Source: Thermococcus sp. JdF3 (GTDB lineage: Archaea; Methanobacteriota_B; Thermococci; Thermococcales; Thermococcaceae). From it: a DNA stretch of 64,000 nt. Positions 41,039 through 48,047 of this stretch are shown piece by piece. Under the pieces are notes generated by a model. That model saw only the letters and a list, made by a program, of their open reading frames with translations. It made no database searches and was not told the DNA's origin. The translations under genes and the position numbers were made by a program. Each line of letters begins with the position of its first letter. Positions within the stretch are counted from its first letter, which is position 1. Location of the stretch: NCBI RefSeq assembly GCF_012027495.1, contig NZ_SNUK01000005.1:62001-126000 (forward strand), read 5' to 3'.

Positions 41039-41235
41039 TTCAACGCCTTTGGGGTTTTGTGTGGATCTCTTTTACTCAACTTGTTTTCGTCAAATTGGAT
41101 TGTGTTTTGACTGTTAAAATCTTTTTTTTCTCTTGGTTTGTAATTTACTACTTTAATAGAAAAACTTTTAAGGACTTGGATTTTATACCTGTTGAAGACT
41201 TGGGAAGGTGAAGTGCTTGAAGTTGCGGCCTTTGT
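41039..41235 (+). repeat. Duplicated promoter/leader of the secretory cassettes, copy 1
   Basis: Nearly identical to 43157-43353 over about 195 bases, from TTCAACGCCTTTGGGG through the promoter AAAACTTTTAAGGACTTGG to the first codons of the precursor gene. The promoter element and the translation start are retained in a shorter third copy at 46419-46494. It is a duplicated expression unit, possibly a recombination substrate. Confidence 0.8.
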
Positions 41236-41657
41236 TCCCTGAAAGCGCTGATGTAAATCTGAAAGAGGCAACCGATTTGGAGGGAAAAAAGATACTCTCC
41301 AATGAGTACAAAAAGGTGGAGTATCTTGGCCCGTGGATTGGGGACAAGAAGAACACGTTCCACTTCAAGAAGAAAGGCTGGTTGACTTGGAAGGTCGGAG
41401 TCAGAATCCCTGCGAAATTCACAAAGCGGGGGTGGACGATAGTTGGTACTTTGGGAACTTCCATGTCATCGTTCGGAGACACTACAAAGCTTGCGGCGAG
41501 TTTTTATGGCATTAAAAAGCTCGTCGAGTCTCTCGGTACAAAGTTCACTCTAAGTGCCCTAAAGAACTTGGCGTTGAAGTCTAACTTTGCAGGTCTTGTA
41601 GTCTCGATAATTGAAACTGGGGTCAACGCGGACATAGCCTTTGTGTACGTGGGGTGA
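41217..41657 (+). CDS. Cassette 1 precursor-like protein lacking the signal core
   Basis: 146 residues from TTG 41217, five bases after GGTGA; the homologous start is used in cassettes 2 and 3. The first residues (MKLRPL) match their signal peptides, but the hydrophobic core and cleavage region are missing and the protein goes straight into FPESADVNLKEA. The C-terminal third is hydrophobic and ends GVNADIAFVYVG, comparable to GASLDALIYEEV in cassette 2 and GANIDALIFEEV in the 26-residue ORF. Either the signal was lost by an in-frame deletion, making this a decayed copy, or the product acts inside. No known family is recognised. Confidence 0.65.
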   Translation: MKLRPLFPESADVNLKEATDLEGKKILSNEYKKVEYLGPWIGDKKNTFHFKKKGWLTWKVGVRIPAKFTKRGWTIVGTLGTSMSSFGDTTKLAASFYGIKKLVESLGTKFTLSALKNLALKSNFAGLVVSIIETGVNADIAFVYVG

Positions 41658-41662
41658 GATTT

Positions 41663-42040
41663 ATGAAACTTTTGAGGTTTTTCTATATTTACTCTTTTAT
41701 TGCTATTGTCGGACTGATTGAAGCCACCTTGGGTAAATGGGATACCTGGGAGATCGGGGAAGGAATTATTTACGCTGTGGTGATTCCCCTCGTCGTTGTT
41801 TCAGTGATATTAATTCTGTCTCTTGTATATGAAAGGTTTAAGACCAGAATGGGCTTCCATGAAAGAAAAAACTCAGACAGAAGCATTACAAAGCTTGTGG
41901 GGCTTTTGGTCATTGGTATTATCCTCGCGTACTTCCCGGCTTTGATTGGTGGACGGATAAAACCAATCCTTGGATGGTTTTGCCTGTTCATGGTGTTACC
42001 GGTTCTCTACAGGCTTGATAAAATCGTGGAGAGTGATTAA
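41663..42040 (+). CDS. Cassette 1 small membrane protein
   Basis: 125 residues from ATG 41663 with GGTGAG upstream that overlaps the precursor stop. Four hydrophobic segments (about 5-22, 36-56, 75-92, 97-115) are separated by a basic loop. It is the first of two polytopic proteins that follow each precursor. No family is recognised; candidate immunity or transport partner. Confidence 0.65.
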   Translation: MKLLRFFYIYSFIAIVGLIEATLGKWDTWEIGEGIIYAVVIPLVVVSVILILSLVYERFKTRMGFHERKNSDRSITKLVGLLVIGIILAYFPALIGGRIKPILGWFCLFMVLPVLYRLDKIVESD

Positions 42041-42529
42041 ATGTCCCAACTAGGTAGAACCTTGCTGAGGATTTCCTTTTATTCTTGGATGTTTTGTCTG
42101 CCCCAAATATTGTCCTTTACAGTGTGGGGCTTTGGATCCGGGTGGGCTGGAGCACTGCTGTTATTTTTGATTTCAAGTGTTGGTTATACGATTAGGGGTA
42201 TGGCGTTTTTGATTGTCCCATTGGGTCTTTTGAAAATGATCCTGCGGTCAAATATAACTGTAACGGAAGATTCTGTAAAATATTTCAGACCTGCTGCGTT
42301 TTATGGGGTGATTGCATTCGCTTTAAGGCTTTTTAATGTGTTTATTCCGGAATTTCTTCCAGTCAGAGTTATTCTTGAACAAAGCCTTCTTGTAATTTCT
42401 CTCGTTGTGTCTTACTATTACATGGGAATCATCGTCTCAAGGTCTTCACCTGGAAGAGTTTATTTGATTCGAATTTCCAGTCTATTGGTGGGTTTCGTAA
42501 CATTTTTCCTTTTGCCTCCCCCCATTTAG
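42041..42529 (+). CDS. Cassette membrane protein, paralogue family with proline-rich end (1 of 3)
   Basis: 162 residues; the ATG directly abuts the previous stop. Four to five spans. It shares with the proteins at 44248 and 45506 similar length, a central loop, and a hydrophobic C-terminal helix ending in a proline-rich tail (FFLLPPPI here). The segment LPVRVILEQSLLVISLV matches VPFRIIVEQIALMFGLI in the 45506 protein. Repeated presence as the second membrane gene of each unit suggests a fixed role with the precursor. Function unknown. Confidence 0.65.
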   Translation: MSQLGRTLLRISFYSWMFCLPQILSFTVWGFGSGWAGALLLFLISSVGYTIRGMAFLIVPLGLLKMILRSNITVTEDSVKYFRPAAFYGVIAFALRLFNVFIPEFLPVRVILEQSLLVISLVVSYYYMGIIVSRSSPGRVYLIRISSLLVGFVTFFLLPPPI

Positions 42530-42547
42530 TGCTGTCTGGTGATGCAC

Positions 42548-42709
42548 ATGGCAGAACCTCGGTTAATGACTATATCCATACCATTTGAAGGGTCGTGGAA
42601 AAAGACAAAAACCAAAACCCTGACTTTGTATCCAAGCGGAAACCTTCCCCCGTGCTGGAACGGAATATGCCCTACAAGTGTAGGGGGGTCAGCAGGTGGA
42701 CTGGATTAA
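42548..42709 (+). CDS. Possible 53-residue protein
   Basis: Starts at ATG 42548, with a good GGTGAT site four to five bases upstream, and overlaps the next gene by 14 bases. The product is soluble, basic in the middle (KKTKTKT) and has two cysteines five residues apart near the end (CWNGIC). No family is recognised. The signal and position support it, but its length alone does not. Confidence 0.4.
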   Translation: MAEPRLMTISIPFEGSWKKTKTKTLTLYPSGNLPPCWNGICPTSVGGSAGGLD

Positions 42710-43106
42710 ATTCCTGCCTCACGAGGAAGGCATTGGAAGGATAGGAAAAGAGGCTGTTTCATGCTTTGTTCTCCTTTTTTGGCTGTATATGACAACAATG
42801 TGGGCGATCTCAAAGGGAATGGTCGTGGATCCGGGGGAATTTTTCAGTATAATGCTGTCACCCAAGACAATTTTAATTGGACTTCTTGCGGTGATTGTTG
42901 CGACCTTGATGAGGAAGGGCACTGGTGGTAGAACTTCCCCCTACCGCTACGGCTGGATTCTGACAGTGTTGGGCATGCTCCTGTTCCCCTTTGTCTCCCT
43001 GACGAGGAGCTATCTGGTAGTAACGCTGTTCTTTATACTGTGGTACTATCTGGTCATCTGGACTTTTTCTTGGGAAGCTGCTCCGAAAAAGACAGAATTC
43101 TTGTAA
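42696..43106 (+). CDS. Cassette 1 membrane protein
   Basis: 136 residues from GTG 42696, with AGGGGGGT upstream. Four hydrophobic segments (about 19-40, 50-66, 80-97, 102-122) and a charged C-terminus (EAAPKKTEF). It does not clearly align with the other membrane proteins of the region. It closes cassette 1, ahead of the second leader copy. Confidence 0.55.
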   Translation: MDWIKFLPHEEGIGRIGKEAVSCFVLLFWLYMTTMWAISKGMVVDPGEFFSIMLSPKTILIGLLAVIVATLMRKGTGGRTSPYRYGWILTVLGMLLFPFVSLTRSYLVVTLFFILWYYLVIWTFSWEAAPKKTEFL

Positions 43107-43156
43107 TCTTAATTTCTTCTGTCAAATCTGACTGCACTCTGTATTGATATGGTCCG

Positions 43157-43353
43157 TTCAACGCCTTTGGGGTTTTGTGTGGATCTCTTTTACTCAACTT
43201 GTTTTCGTCAAATGAGGTTGTGTTTTGGCTGTTAAAATCTTTTTTTCTCCTGGTTTGTAGTTTACTACTTTAATAGAAAAACTTTTAAGGACTTGGATTC
43301 TATATCGGATTGAAAACTTGAGGAAGTGAACCGCTTGAAGTGGCGGCCTTTGA
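43157..43353 (+). repeat. Duplicated promoter/leader of the secretory cassettes, copy 2
   Basis: Matches 41039-41235 with a handful of substitutions and small indels. It contains the promoter AAAACTTTTAAGGACTTGG (43278-43296), then the ribosome binding site and TTG start of the cassette 2 precursor. Confidence 0.8.
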
Positions 43354-43997
43354 TGGCAGTCCTCATTGGACTGCTGATGGTTGGAGTGACAGCCGGGAGT
43401 GCTTTGGCAATGCCAGTTCAGAAGGAGCCTATACGGCCAGATGATGCAATAGGTGTTGGTGCTTATATAAAAACAACTCTTTATGGATTTGATGCAATTG
43501 TGGAAGAGAAAACCATATCGCTTCCCCCAACATCAGTATTTACAAAGGTTCGGTATTACAAGGTACGCCACAATGAACTTGGTGGAATACATGTGAAAAT
43601 ATACCGTCTTGTACCCCTAACTAAATACGCAGTTGCTTTTTACACTCCATCTAACTTGAAAGTATGGACAACTGCGTTAAGTGGAGCACACTTAATTAAT
43701 GTTGAAAACAAGGGAAACTACAAGGTCATAACTGTTGAAACTAATAGCAGGTTTACAGCGAACATAAGAATGGGAATAACATTTAACTCAGGATACGGAA
43801 AGCATGGTATATTGGTCATAGGACATATGAGTACTTCTGTACTTCAGAGTTATATAATGAGCCTCGCAAGTGCTGGGGGTATTATTGGGGGCTTTGTAGC
43901 CACAGGAACCACAGCACTGCTTTCTCAAGCAGTAGGAATCATTTTGACCCTAGCATCTGGTGCTTCTCTTGATGCGTTAATATATGAGGAGGTCTAA
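43335..43997 (+). CDS. Cassette 2 secreted precursor with hydrophobic C-terminal domain
   Basis: 220 residues from TTG 43335; the GTG at 43326 is too close to the GAGGAAGTG site. A signal peptide (MKWRPLMAVLIGLLMVGV..., cleaved after ALA near 25) is followed by a beta-rich domain (about 30-160) and a Gly/Ala/Ser-rich hydrophobic tail (about 165-220) ending SGASLDALIYEEV. The last codons GAG-GAG-GTC also form the ribosome binding site of the next gene. The arrangement resembles precursors of hydrophobic bacteriocins, where the C-terminal peptide is active; that is an inference. No cysteines are present. Confidence 0.7.
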   Translation: MKWRPLMAVLIGLLMVGVTAGSALAMPVQKEPIRPDDAIGVGAYIKTTLYGFDAIVEEKTISLPPTSVFTKVRYYKVRHNELGGIHVKIYRLVPLTKYAVAFYTPSNLKVWTTALSGAHLINVENKGNYKVITVETNSRFTANIRMGITFNSGYGKHGILVIGHMSTSVLQSYIMSLASAGGIIGGFVATGTTALLSQAVGIILTLASGASLDALIYEEV

Positions 43998-44000
43998 ACA

Positions 44001-44240
44001 ATGGTGAAAGTAACCCTTGCGGGAGTTACCCTCGCTGTTTTTTCCTTTTTGTTTAATTTTCTATTGGGAATAACTTTTGGGAGATTCGTAGCATTTGATC
44101 TTGTCATCCCCCTGTTCATATACTGGCTCTCTTTAAAATGGGAGAACAAAAAACCGGTTTTAAATGACATTATAGCTGACATTTCACTCATAATACTTTT
44201 AGGAAGCATAGGCTGGTATTTCAGTACGAACCTGGGGTGA
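44001..44240 (+). CDS. Cassette 2 small membrane protein
   Basis: 79 residues, with GAGGAGGT supplied by the end of the precursor gene. Three hydrophobic segments (about 5-24, 29-45, 58-75). It is the first membrane gene after the precursor, in the same place as the 41663 gene in cassette 1. No family is recognised. Confidence 0.6.
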   Translation: MVKVTLAGVTLAVFSFLFNFLLGITFGRFVAFDLVIPLFIYWLSLKWENKKPVLNDIIADISLIILLGSIGWYFSTNLG

Positions 44241-44247
44241 GGAGGAT

Positions 44248-44724
44248 ATGAGTAAGAGTAAATTTGTTCTTGACTTAATCTTTATTGGAGCGGGATTGTC
44301 TTTAAAGAACCTTCTGGTTATAGTCACATTAACTGCAATTAACTCTCAGGATGTTGGAAGTAGCATCGTGCTTATAGGTGCTGCTATTATTGGGGCATTT
44401 TTGAGATTTGCTATTTTGTATTCAATTTCAATGTTCTTGGTTTTAATTTCTCTGTATATATTAAACAGAACGAAACTTGATTCTTTGACAAAGTACGTTA
44501 TCGCATTTTATCCTCTTGCAATTTCGGGGATTATTAATGCAGTAGTGTACTTTGTAAAAAACATCTTTGTTTTAAGAGAGGTCGTGATGTTTGGAGGGTG
44601 GCTGTTTTCCTATCTCCTACTCGCCAAGTTGTTGCTGCACAATATAAAGAGACCTGTGCCGGTGTTTTTCAGTGCTATCTGCACCGCGATAGCTGTGTTC
44701 TACTTGTTACCACCAGTTCCATAA
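44248..44724 (+). CDS. Cassette membrane protein, paralogue family with proline-rich end (2 of 3)
   Basis: 158 residues, GAGGAGG upstream. About five spans with the overall pattern of the 42041 and 45506 proteins and the end VFYLLPPVP, equivalent to FFLLPPPI. It differs in the central loops, as expected for fast-evolving immunity-like proteins. Function unknown. Confidence 0.65.
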   Translation: MSKSKFVLDLIFIGAGLSLKNLLVIVTLTAINSQDVGSSIVLIGAAIIGAFLRFAILYSISMFLVLISLYILNRTKLDSLTKYVIAFYPLAISGIINAVVYFVKNIFVLREVVMFGGWLFSYLLLAKLLLHNIKRPVPVFFSAICTAIAVFYLLPPVP

Positions 44725-44759
44725 TGGGTGGAACTTATTGGGGGTAAGGAGGTTTAAAA

Positions 44760-45068
44760 ATGATTGCACTTTTTCTTTCTTTTTTATGCGGTGTTCTAGT
44801 CTCAACAACGTTGCTAACGGCATTAGTGGGAGTATTCCTCGTAAAACTTTTAGATTTGAAATACAATGTGTTCTCTACATTTCGTGGAAATATATCTTTC
44901 TTGGTAGGGGAATTATTTGGTGCGGGATTATGGTTTTTCATTTGGCGTAATTCCTACTTTGAACAATGGCATAGTATGTGGTGGGTTCCGGTATCATTGT
45001 TTGTTGCATTCTTGGTTAATGCGGTGAGAACATCTATGGATTACAAAAAATCTTCGGAGGGAACTTGA
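44760..45068 (+). CDS. Cassette 2 membrane protein
   Basis: 102 residues, AGGAGG upstream of the ATG. Three hydrophobic segments and a short charged tail (MDYKKSSEGT). Its stop overlaps the ATG of the 26-residue ORF (TGATG), so the two are translated together. It may belong to a unit whose precursor has been reduced. Confidence 0.6.
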   Translation: MIALFLSFLCGVLVSTTLLTALVGVFLVKLLDLKYNVFSTFRGNISFLVGELFGAGLWFFIWRNSYFEQWHSMWWVPVSLFVAFLVNAVRTSMDYKKSSEGT

Positions 45069-45148
45069 TGAAGAATGCACTTAGCTCCGCAATTGCACTT
45101 CTTCTTTCAGGAGCGAACATAGATGCACTCATATTTGAGGAGGTGTGA
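45068..45148 (+). CDS. 26-residue hydrophobic peptide, free version of the precursor tail
   Basis: MKNALSSAIALLL then SGANIDALIFEEV. It aligns with the last 26 residues of the cassette 2 precursor (SGASLDALIYEEV) but has no signal peptide or N-terminal domain. The ATG overlaps the upstream stop (TGATG), and GAGGAGGTG at its end is the ribosome binding site for the next gene, as in cassette 2. It is either a leaderless peptide or the remnant of a precursor; retained start, frame and signal favour expression. Confidence 0.55.
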   Translation: MKNALSSAIALLLSGANIDALIFEEV

Positions 45149-45150
45149 AA

Positions 45151-45522
45151 GTGAAGACGAATAAGAACCGTCTCTTTTTATATTTTTTAAAGGGGCTATT
45201 GGCCGCTATAACCCCGTGGACTGCCCTGCTGATTGGAATAGTGGTATATGTCAATAAAAGCAAATACTCATATTATTCAGCTTTGAGCACAAGCGTGGCC
45301 TTTTTGCTTGGAGGAGTATTTGGAGCACTTTTCGGATATTTTCTACTGGGTGATACATTTTTGGCTTGGTGGACTTCTTCAGGGGGATTAACCACCATAT
45401 TGATTGGCATAAGATTGTGGATTCCGGCATTGTTATTTGGGGCGTCTGTGATTGGGATACTGAAGTGGGGTTTTCAAAAATACAAAGAAACCCGGAGGGG
45501 TACCAATGAAGACAGCCAATAA
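45151..45522 (+). CDS. Cassette 2b membrane protein
   Basis: 123 residues from GTG 45151, with GGAGGTG provided by the 26-residue ORF; the GTG at 45145 is inside that signal. Three hydrophobic segments in residues 8-95, then a charged cytoplasmic tail (KYKETRRGTNEDSQ). It overlaps the next gene by 17 bases. It takes the same place as the genes at 41663 and 44001. Confidence 0.6.
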   Translation: MKTNKNRLFLYFLKGLLAAITPWTALLIGIVVYVNKSKYSYYSALSTSVAFLLGGVFGALFGYFLLGDTFLAWWTSSGGLTTILIGIRLWIPALLFGASVIGILKWGFQKYKETRRGTNEDSQ

Positions 45523-45973
45523 ATTGCTCCTTTGGTTTGTATCATTGTTCTTGTGTGGTATTGTTGTGTACTCTTATCAGATTGTGGGGTTTTACTGGAT
45601 GATTGTTGTTCTGAATGGTGAGCTTTCACGAATATGGGTGGCTGTGCTGGTGGCAGGGTTGAGGTTTGTGATTCAGTCTGCACTCCTTTTGGGGATACTT
45701 AGACTAATTTTGAAGGCTCTGCCAAGCTTGGAAGTCTACTTGAAATCAACCACACCACTCGTAGTGGCTGGCATGACCGGATCAATACTAAGGCTTTTCT
45801 ACAATGACTGGGTTCCTTTTAGGATAATTGTGGAGCAGATAGCTCTGATGTTTGGGTTAATCTTGGCTATGCTACTGCTGGGTAGAGGATTGAGCGCCGG
45901 GAAGAAGTCCTATTTATCTTGCGCTTTAGCTGGGCTTTTGGTGTTTTTGATCCTCGTCCCTATACCACTTTGA
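45506..45973 (+). CDS. Cassette membrane protein, paralogue family with proline-rich end (3 of 3)
   Basis: 155 residues with GGAGGGG upstream. Four to five spans. VPFRIIVEQIALMFGLI matches LPVRVILEQSLLVISLV of the 42041 protein, and the protein ends LILVPIPL. It completes the third repeat of the order: hydrophobic tail peptide, small membrane protein, 155-162-residue membrane protein. Function unknown. Confidence 0.65.
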   Translation: MKTANKLLLWFVSLFLCGIVVYSYQIVGFYWMIVVLNGELSRIWVAVLVAGLRFVIQSALLLGILRLILKALPSLEVYLKSTTPLVVAGMTGSILRLFYNDWVPFRIIVEQIALMFGLILAMLLLGRGLSAGKKSYLSCALAGLLVFLILVPIPL

Positions 45974-45996
45974 TATCATAAATGGGTGGTGTCAAA

Positions 45997-46416
45997 ATGA
46001 AACTCCCCTGAACTGAAGTTCCCCCACTTTATTTTACGCTGGTGGATTGCCGAGCTGGCCCTGGCACTCCTTGGTGGGTACTTTGGACTTGAGGCCCTTC
46101 TTGTCACGGGTTTTTACTGGCTGGGCTTCCCGGCACTGATGTGGCCCATGTGCTCCGCCTATAGGGATTCGAAGTACTGCTCGCTGGAAAGCAGGCTGTG
46201 GTTCGTGTTCTCCGGGGTGGTTTCGGCGTCTAATGTTTTCGTGTGGGTTTTCGGGTTTTATCCGTACTCCACGCGATAATTTCGCTCTTCTGGACGCTAC
46301 TGCTCTTCATGGTTGGACTGGCGTTGGGGGCTGAAAAACGCTTGGCCTTGCGGATCGTGAATAGAGTCATTTTGCGGTGGTTGAGCCTTTTCATATTTGT
46401 TATAAATTACTATTGA
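45997..46416 (+). pseudogene. Frameshifted membrane protein gene of the cassette region
   Basis: A good GGTGGTG site and ATG 45997 lead to a stop after four codons. The +1 frame then reads for about 90 codons as membrane protein (RWWIAELALALLGGYFGLEA onward) to a TAA near 46280. A third frame continues hydrophobic coding (ISLFWTLLLFMVGLALGAEK) to the TGA at 46414-46416. Two frameshifts in one otherwise coherent membrane protein gene indicate decay. A sequencing error could explain one of them. Confidence 0.6.
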
Positions 46417-46418
46417 AT

Positions 46419-46494
46419 GAGAAAACTTTTAAGGACTTGGATTTTATATCCGCTGGAAACTCTTGGAGGTGAACCGCTTGAAGTGGCGCCCGCT
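46419..46494 (+). repeat. Cassette promoter/leader, partial copy 3
   Basis: GAAAACTTTTAAGGACTTGG, TTTTATATCC, then GGAGGTGAACCGC and TTGAAGTGGCG, as in copies 1 and 2. The longer upstream homology is absent. Confidence 0.7.
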
Positions 46495-47527
46495 GGTGGC
46501 GGCCATCTTAGGACTACTTATGCTTGGAGTGACAGCGGCTGGAACAAATATATCCGCGGAGGAGACAAAGGAATCCAACAAAGATACGCTGGACATCAAA
46601 CTCCTGCCAAGCCTGCCGGGCAAAATGATGTACTTCTACGGGGAGGATGCAGTGAAAGCCCTGGTGGAGATAAACCGCAAAAACATGCCGCTTAGAATAA
46701 TTCCTGACCGAGGGTTATCCCGGGTAACGTTCGTGGGAGTGTATCGGGACACCCAAGACAGAGTTTACTACTACATCGTGGAGGGGCCGGCAAAAAAGGA
46801 GGCCGTTTTAGGGGACTTCATTAAAAAAGCAAAGAACTTCTCGCAGAGGCCGGCACGCAGGAAGATATCGATAATGGGACGAACCCGAGGTTGGACCGAC
46901 ATTGGGGCAGTCACATGGAAAAAGGCCTCCGTTGGAAACACAATGGAGATGGGGGTAACGGCAGAATTCAGCTATGTACCCACAACATCGGGGATGAAAT
47001 ACTACCTTGTGGAGATTCATCAGTCGGGCAATCCCAAGAGGAGCGACATAGCCGTTGATGAGATGACCGTTGGCATAAGTGTCCCGGACAGAATACCCAT
47101 ATCAGAAATATGGATAAACGATTGGCTACCCGGTATGGATGGGGGTCCCAAAAAATACTATTCATACACTTCAACAATAAATGCGGGTGGAAACTTACTC
47201 AGTTATTCCGCGTCCGCATCGGTTAGTGAGGAAACCAACGACGGTATCACTTTCAGATGGAAGGTTCGAAGTCATGAGCTGGGGAGGGATGTTAAGTTCA
47301 TTCATTATGACTTTGTAAAGAAGATTGGAAGTGGAAGGCTCTCAAAACCCGCCTACGGAGCAATCCTCAAGGCAAACCCCAGCGTTATCGTTGTCTCCAA
47401 GCCGAACACAGCCCGGTTATCCTTTGAGGCTCAAGCGAAGTTCAACGTTGCCAACTGGATGATTGTCCCAACGGATACGCTGAAATTCGAGGTTGAGGTT
47501 AGTCCCCTCTACGTGAAGGAATCTTAA
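46478..47527 (+). CDS. Cassette 3 secreted protein, large beta-rich cargo
   Basis: 349 residues from TTG 46478, six bases after GGAGGTG. The signal peptide MKWRPLVAAILGLLMLGVTA is homologous to that of cassette 2, but the mature part is unrelated: a long beta-rich domain with many Thr/Ser strands (TSTINAGGNLLSYSASASVS), and no hydrophobic tail. It lacks cysteines and known catalytic motifs. Same promoter and export signal with different cargo is the pattern of modular secreted effectors. No small membrane gene follows directly with a clear link; the next gene is at 47633. Confidence 0.7.
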   Translation: MKWRPLVAAILGLLMLGVTAAGTNISAEETKESNKDTLDIKLLPSLPGKMMYFYGEDAVKALVEINRKNMPLRIIPDRGLSRVTFVGVYRDTQDRVYYYIVEGPAKKEAVLGDFIKKAKNFSQRPARRKISIMGRTRGWTDIGAVTWKKASVGNTMEMGVTAEFSYVPTTSGMKYYLVEIHQSGNPKRSDIAVDEMTVGISVPDRIPISEIWINDWLPGMDGGPKKYYSYTSTINAGGNLLSYSASASVSEETNDGITFRWKVRSHELGRDVKFIHYDFVKKIGSGRLSKPAYGAILKANPSVIVVSKPNTARLSFEAQAKFNVANWMIVPTDTLKFEVEVSPLYVKES

Positions 47528-47632
47528 AATCTCAGAGAGAACCAGTCATGGTGCAAAAACGTGAAAGAGTGAACCTGTATGAAGTGGAAGCTTTGTTGGC
47601 AGTCCTGATTGGAGTAGCTGCAGGTGGTGAAA

Positions 47633-48007
47633 ATGGTCTCCGAAAACGCGGTTCGAGTTGTCATGTCGGTCCCGGTCGTTGTCCTTGCACTCGCTGTCCT
47701 CGCGGTCAGGGGATTCTCCCCCGAGACAATGCTCGTTCTGGTCCTTCTCTGGGTTGTGGGTGCCCTCCTCCCCCGCACCTGGGAGTTCCGGAACGGGAAA
47801 CTGGAGCTGGCCTTTTTACTCCGGAACGTCCTTCTGTATGCTGCTTTGGTGGTTCTCGTTGGGGCGGAGTTCCTGCTCCTTGGAGGGAGCGTCCATGGGG
47901 TCTCCAGGGAGACGGTAATGTTCTTCACGGCCTGGCTTCTCAGCGGGATTTTTGAGTTCCTATGGCCAGGATTCGCGAGAAAGGGAGCCACTCAAGTGTC
48001 GCCGTAA
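47633..48007 (+). CDS. Membrane protein after a decayed cassette leader
   Basis: 124 residues from ATG 47633, with GGTGGTG upstream. Four hydrophobic segments (about 8-28, 33-50, 63-84, 97-114). Upstream, 47571-47625 reads VEALLAVLIGVAAGG, which looks like a remnant of the cassette signal peptide (compare MAVLIGLLMVGVTAG), so this gene probably belonged to a fourth unit whose precursor is gone. GC content is back to the genome level. Convergent with the amylase gene, 40 bases away. Confidence 0.6.
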   Translation: MVSENAVRVVMSVPVVVLALAVLAVRGFSPETMLVLVLLWVVGALLPRTWEFRNGKLELAFLLRNVLLYAALVVLVGAEFLLLGGSVHGVSRETVMFFTAWLLSGIFEFLWPGFARKGATQVSP

Positions 48008-48047
48008 ACAGAAACGGGAAGAATGGAAACAACTGGAGTGGGAGACT

